Origin: Syntrophobacter sp963666995
Lineage (GTDB): Bacteria; Desulfobacterota; Syntrophobacteria; Syntrophobacterales; Syntrophobacteraceae
Direction of reading: 5' to 3'
Length of the DNA stretch: 64,000 nucleotides
Assembly (NCBI GenBank): GCA_963666995.1
Contig: OY762941.1
Coordinates: forward strand, 2,232,001 to 2,296,000
Positions 62,048 to 64,000 of this stretch are shown piece after piece (the stretch's first letter is position 1; every line of letters begins with the position of its first letter). Below the pieces are notes generated by a model. That model was not told the DNA's origin, made no database searches, and saw only the letters and a list, made by a program, of their open reading frames with translations. The position numbers were made by a program, and so were the translations under genes.

Positions 62048-63277
62048 TCAGGCCAGCACGCTGGATGCCTCACGCATGAGCTTCGCAATGGCAAGCCCCT
62101 GGGGGCACGCCTTCTCGGCCTTCGAATAGTCGATTTCCGTAAGTTGCGCACGAGATTCCTCGGGCAGGCCCGCGAAGACCTCCCGGGCGAGATCGCGGTC
62201 GCCGTAATCCCGGTAGTACATGAGGCAGCGCATCACATCGTTTATCGGAACGGCCCCCGCTACAGCTTCCCCGCAGATCCGGCCGCAGCCCGCGCAGTAT
62301 CCCGACCGGGTCTCTTCGGCAAACCGTCCCAGCAGTTCGAAATCGGTTGCGGCTAGGGCCGTGAGGTCCCGGGCAGCCGCTACGTTGGACGACAGCACGG
62401 TCAGACTCGGCATCTGCGAACAGACGCTGGCAATGTTCGGGTTCTCCCAGACGGCCTTGAGCTTTGCCTGCCTGTCGGTGAAACCCCTTTCGAGGAATCT
62501 TCCGGCCATCTTCATTTCGGCTTCGCTGTCGTTTTTCACCGGTCCGCCCCCCTGGGTCTTCATGGCCACGAGGCCGATCCCGGCGTTGACACAGGCGGCC
62601 AGCACGTCCTGCATCTTCGGGGTCTGCATGAGCCGGAAATTGTAGGAGAACATGATCACATCGATCCAGTTCAACTTGGCGGCGGCAAGCAGGCAGTCCT
62701 CCATGTTGGAGTGGCAACTGAACCCGAAATACTTCATCTTGCCCGCCTGTTTCATCTGGGATGTCCACCCTTTTATAGGGTCGCCGATCTCGTTCAGGCC
62801 ATTTATGCCGTGGACGAAAAAGGCATCCGTATACTCCGTGTGCAGCCGCTTCAGACACTTATCGAGGCCCTCGGTCATGCTGTCGGGTGCGCCGGGACGT
62901 GTTTTGGTCACGAGAAAAATATCTTTCCGGGCGTCGGGGGTGCGGCTGAAGAACCGGCCGAAGCCCTCTTCACTCAATCCATTGCCGTACGCCTCCGCCG
63001 TGTCCCAATAGGTTACTCCCCAATTGTACGCCTGCCTCAAGAGCAACTGGTTGTTGACCGTGTCGAACATCCCGCCCAGAGCAAGGACCGACACATCGAC
63101 CCCGGTTTTCCCCAGCCTGCGTTTGGGGATGGTTGAGGCCTTGTCTCCGCCCTGCTCCTGAGCGGCCAGGACCCTGGTCGCACCGGCGCCCGCGCCAGTC
63201 GCCGCCACTCCGCCAAGCCCGACCGTCTTCATGAAGTCCCGACGCGTCAACCCGTCTTGTTGCCTTTTCTCTGCCAT
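62048..63277 (-). CDS. Tat-exported aldo/keto reductase with Cys-rich C-terminus
   Basis: The 409-residue protein begins with a twin-arginine signal (LTRRDFMKTVGLGGVAATG), so it should be folded and exported with cofactor. The aldo/keto reductase barrel has KRRLGKTGVDVSVLALGG, DTAEAYGNGLSEEGFGR, VTKTRPG and LHTEYTDAFFVHGI. C-terminal CAGCGRIC plus later Cys residues (RCLMYY, KACPQG) suggest an iron-sulfur cluster, as in 4Fe-4S aldo/keto reductases. The physiological substrate is unknown. It lies 65 bases downstream of a secreted-protein gene on the same strand. Confidence 0.9.
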   Translation of the reverse strand: MAEKRQQDGLTRRDFMKTVGLGGVAATGAGAGATRVLAAQEQGGDKASTIPKRRLGKTGVDVSVLALGGMFDTVNNQLLLRQAYNWGVTYWDTAEAYGNGLSEEGFGRFFSRTPDARKDIFLVTKTRPGAPDSMTEGLDKCLKRLHTEYTDAFFVHGINGLNEIGDPIKGWTSQMKQAGKMKYFGFSCHSNMEDCLLAAAKLNWIDVIMFSYNFRLMQTPKMQDVLAACVNAGIGLVAMKTQGGGPVKNDSEAEMKMAGRFLERGFTDRQAKLKAVWENPNIASVCSQMPSLTVLSSNVAAARDLTALAATDFELLGRFAEETRSGYCAGCGRICGEAVAGAVPINDVMRCLMYYRDYGDRDLAREVFAGLPEESRAQLTEIDYSKAEKACPQGLAIAKLMREASSVLA

Positions 63278-63342
63278 GACAGTCACCTCTCGCCCGTAGC
63301 CGCCGCTCAGCTCTAATGCCGAAGGGGCGAACCATCCCGGGC

Positions 63343-63954
63343 TCACTTGGAAATCGCTTTGCCTTGTCCGATATCGTAGATCGGTTTGAATTTCAGCTCA
63401 CCGATCAGGATCTCTTCCGGTTTTTTCAACGCCAGATCGCCGTTCACCTCAAGGAAGCGCAACTCGCCGTCCACCGAAAACCCGTTTTGGGCCGCCTGGT
63501 CGAGTCTGGCCTTCGCCGCGCCGTACTGCTGATCGACCTTGTTTTTGTGAAACTGCTTGCGCCATTCCATCCATTGTGAGGTGTTGGCCTGGGAACGATC
63601 GACGAATACGTAATGGACGACTTTCCCGGGGCAATCCTCCTCGAGGTAGAGCGTATATTCCACAGGGCCGGACTGCTGATCCCGCCCCTCGATCCGTTTC
63701 AATTCGCCTTCCTCGATCAGCCAAGCTACCGGGCAGGAACGCGATTTGACGAAGTCCCTCACCTTCCCGAAAACAAATCCCGGATTGTCCTCATCGGCCA
63801 CGAAGTTGCCCGATAGAAAGGTTTCCGGCGGCGTGTACGCAACAAGGCCGCTCCCGCCCCGCAGCTTCATTGCCTGTTCGCTTGCCGCCAGGGCCGTTCC
63901 GAAGCACGCGGCCACGAGTGCAACACTCAAAAATACAAAATAAAGTCTGCGCAT
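63343..63954 (-). CDS. Exported protein of unknown function
   Basis: The 203-residue protein has a signal peptide (MRRLYFVFLSVALVAACFGTALAA). The mature part contains charged beta segments (PVEYTLYLEEDCPGKVVHYVFVD) and a conserved-looking helix (WRKQFHKNKVDQQYGAAKARLDQ). Two Cys residues could form a disulfide. GGAG precedes the ATG at 63954. It is upstream of the Tat-exported reductase and probably co-transcribed. The end of the window follows. Confidence 0.75.
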   Translation of the reverse strand: MRRLYFVFLSVALVAACFGTALAASEQAMKLRGGSGLVAYTPPETFLSGNFVADEDNPGFVFGKVRDFVKSRSCPVAWLIEEGELKRIEGRDQQSGPVEYTLYLEEDCPGKVVHYVFVDRSQANTSQWMEWRKQFHKNKVDQQYGAAKARLDQAAQNGFSVDGELRFLEVNGDLALKKPEEILIGELKFKPIYDIGQGKAISK

Positions 63955-64000
63955 ATCCGCTCCTGTCCAGGTCCGGGTTCTTGGCACGAATTGCAGGGAT

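Noticed and set aside
1..64000. CRISPR arrays, rRNA, tRNA, replication origin
   Set aside because: No regularly spaced direct repeats, no rRNA segments, no tRNA cloverleaf with TTCRANY arm and no DnaA-box cluster were recognised on reading.

Overview
The window looks like a GC-rich, anaerobic deltaproteobacterial chromosome of the Syntrophobacter type. This is inferred from a one-chain class I [4Fe-4S] fumarase, a 2-hydroxyacyl-CoA dehydratase-type activase, APS kinase, several radical-SAM enzymes, PilZ and HisKA_3 signalling proteins and many secreted lipoproteins. No rRNA, tRNA, prophage, CRISPR array or complete insertion sequence is visible, so it reads as ordinary chromosome with dispersed palindromic repeats.

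Layout. 0-8.7 kb: the first codons of an enoyl-CoA hydratase, two lipoproteins, sbcD-sbcC, and a DUF3300-DUF2950 pair. 9-16.5 kb: a B12-binding-type radical-SAM protein, an ArnT-like glycosyltransferase, an outer-membrane protein, a stand-alone tyrosine-recombinase catalytic domain and two Hsp20 genes. 16.6-21.7 kb: a five-gene metal (probably zinc) operon with a Fur/Zur-type palindrome in its promoter. 22-26 kb: two convergent radical-SAM/SPASM paralogues and a UPF0104 membrane protein. 26-34 kb: small lipoproteins, a PilZ protein, thiol peroxidase, a DUF1573 lipoprotein interrupted in frame by UGA, APS kinase, DUF2845 and an alpha/beta hydrolase. 34-41.5 kb: fumarase, exonuclease III, the activase, and a binding protein coupled to a histidine kinase. 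41.5-45 kb: a magnesium locus. 45-54 kb: a radical-SAM protein and a six-gene CecR/YbhGFSR-like export operon. 54-64 kb: a three-PAS histidine kinase coupled to an MFS exporter, DUF1269, a C39-like peptidase, quinone reductase, a RelE-like protein and a Tat-dependent aldo/keto reductase.

The most interesting system is the magnesium locus. On the minus strand, an M-box (ykoK) Mg2+ riboswitch with its own terminator lies upstream of an NRAMP-family transporter in which the canonical metal-site Asn and Met are replaced (DAGG for DPGN, APW for MPH). A 57-residue membrane peptide and a soluble PRC-barrel/MgtE_N/CBS protein follow. I read this as a split Mg2+ importer: an NRAMP-type pore paired with the Mg2+-sensing cytosolic domains of MgtE on a separate chain, all under Mg2+ riboswitch control.

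The second notable signal is the DUF1573 gene. Its reading frame continues with clear family similarity for 59 codons past a UGA that sits where the family normally has cysteine. It is either a selenoprotein or a recent nonsense mutation.
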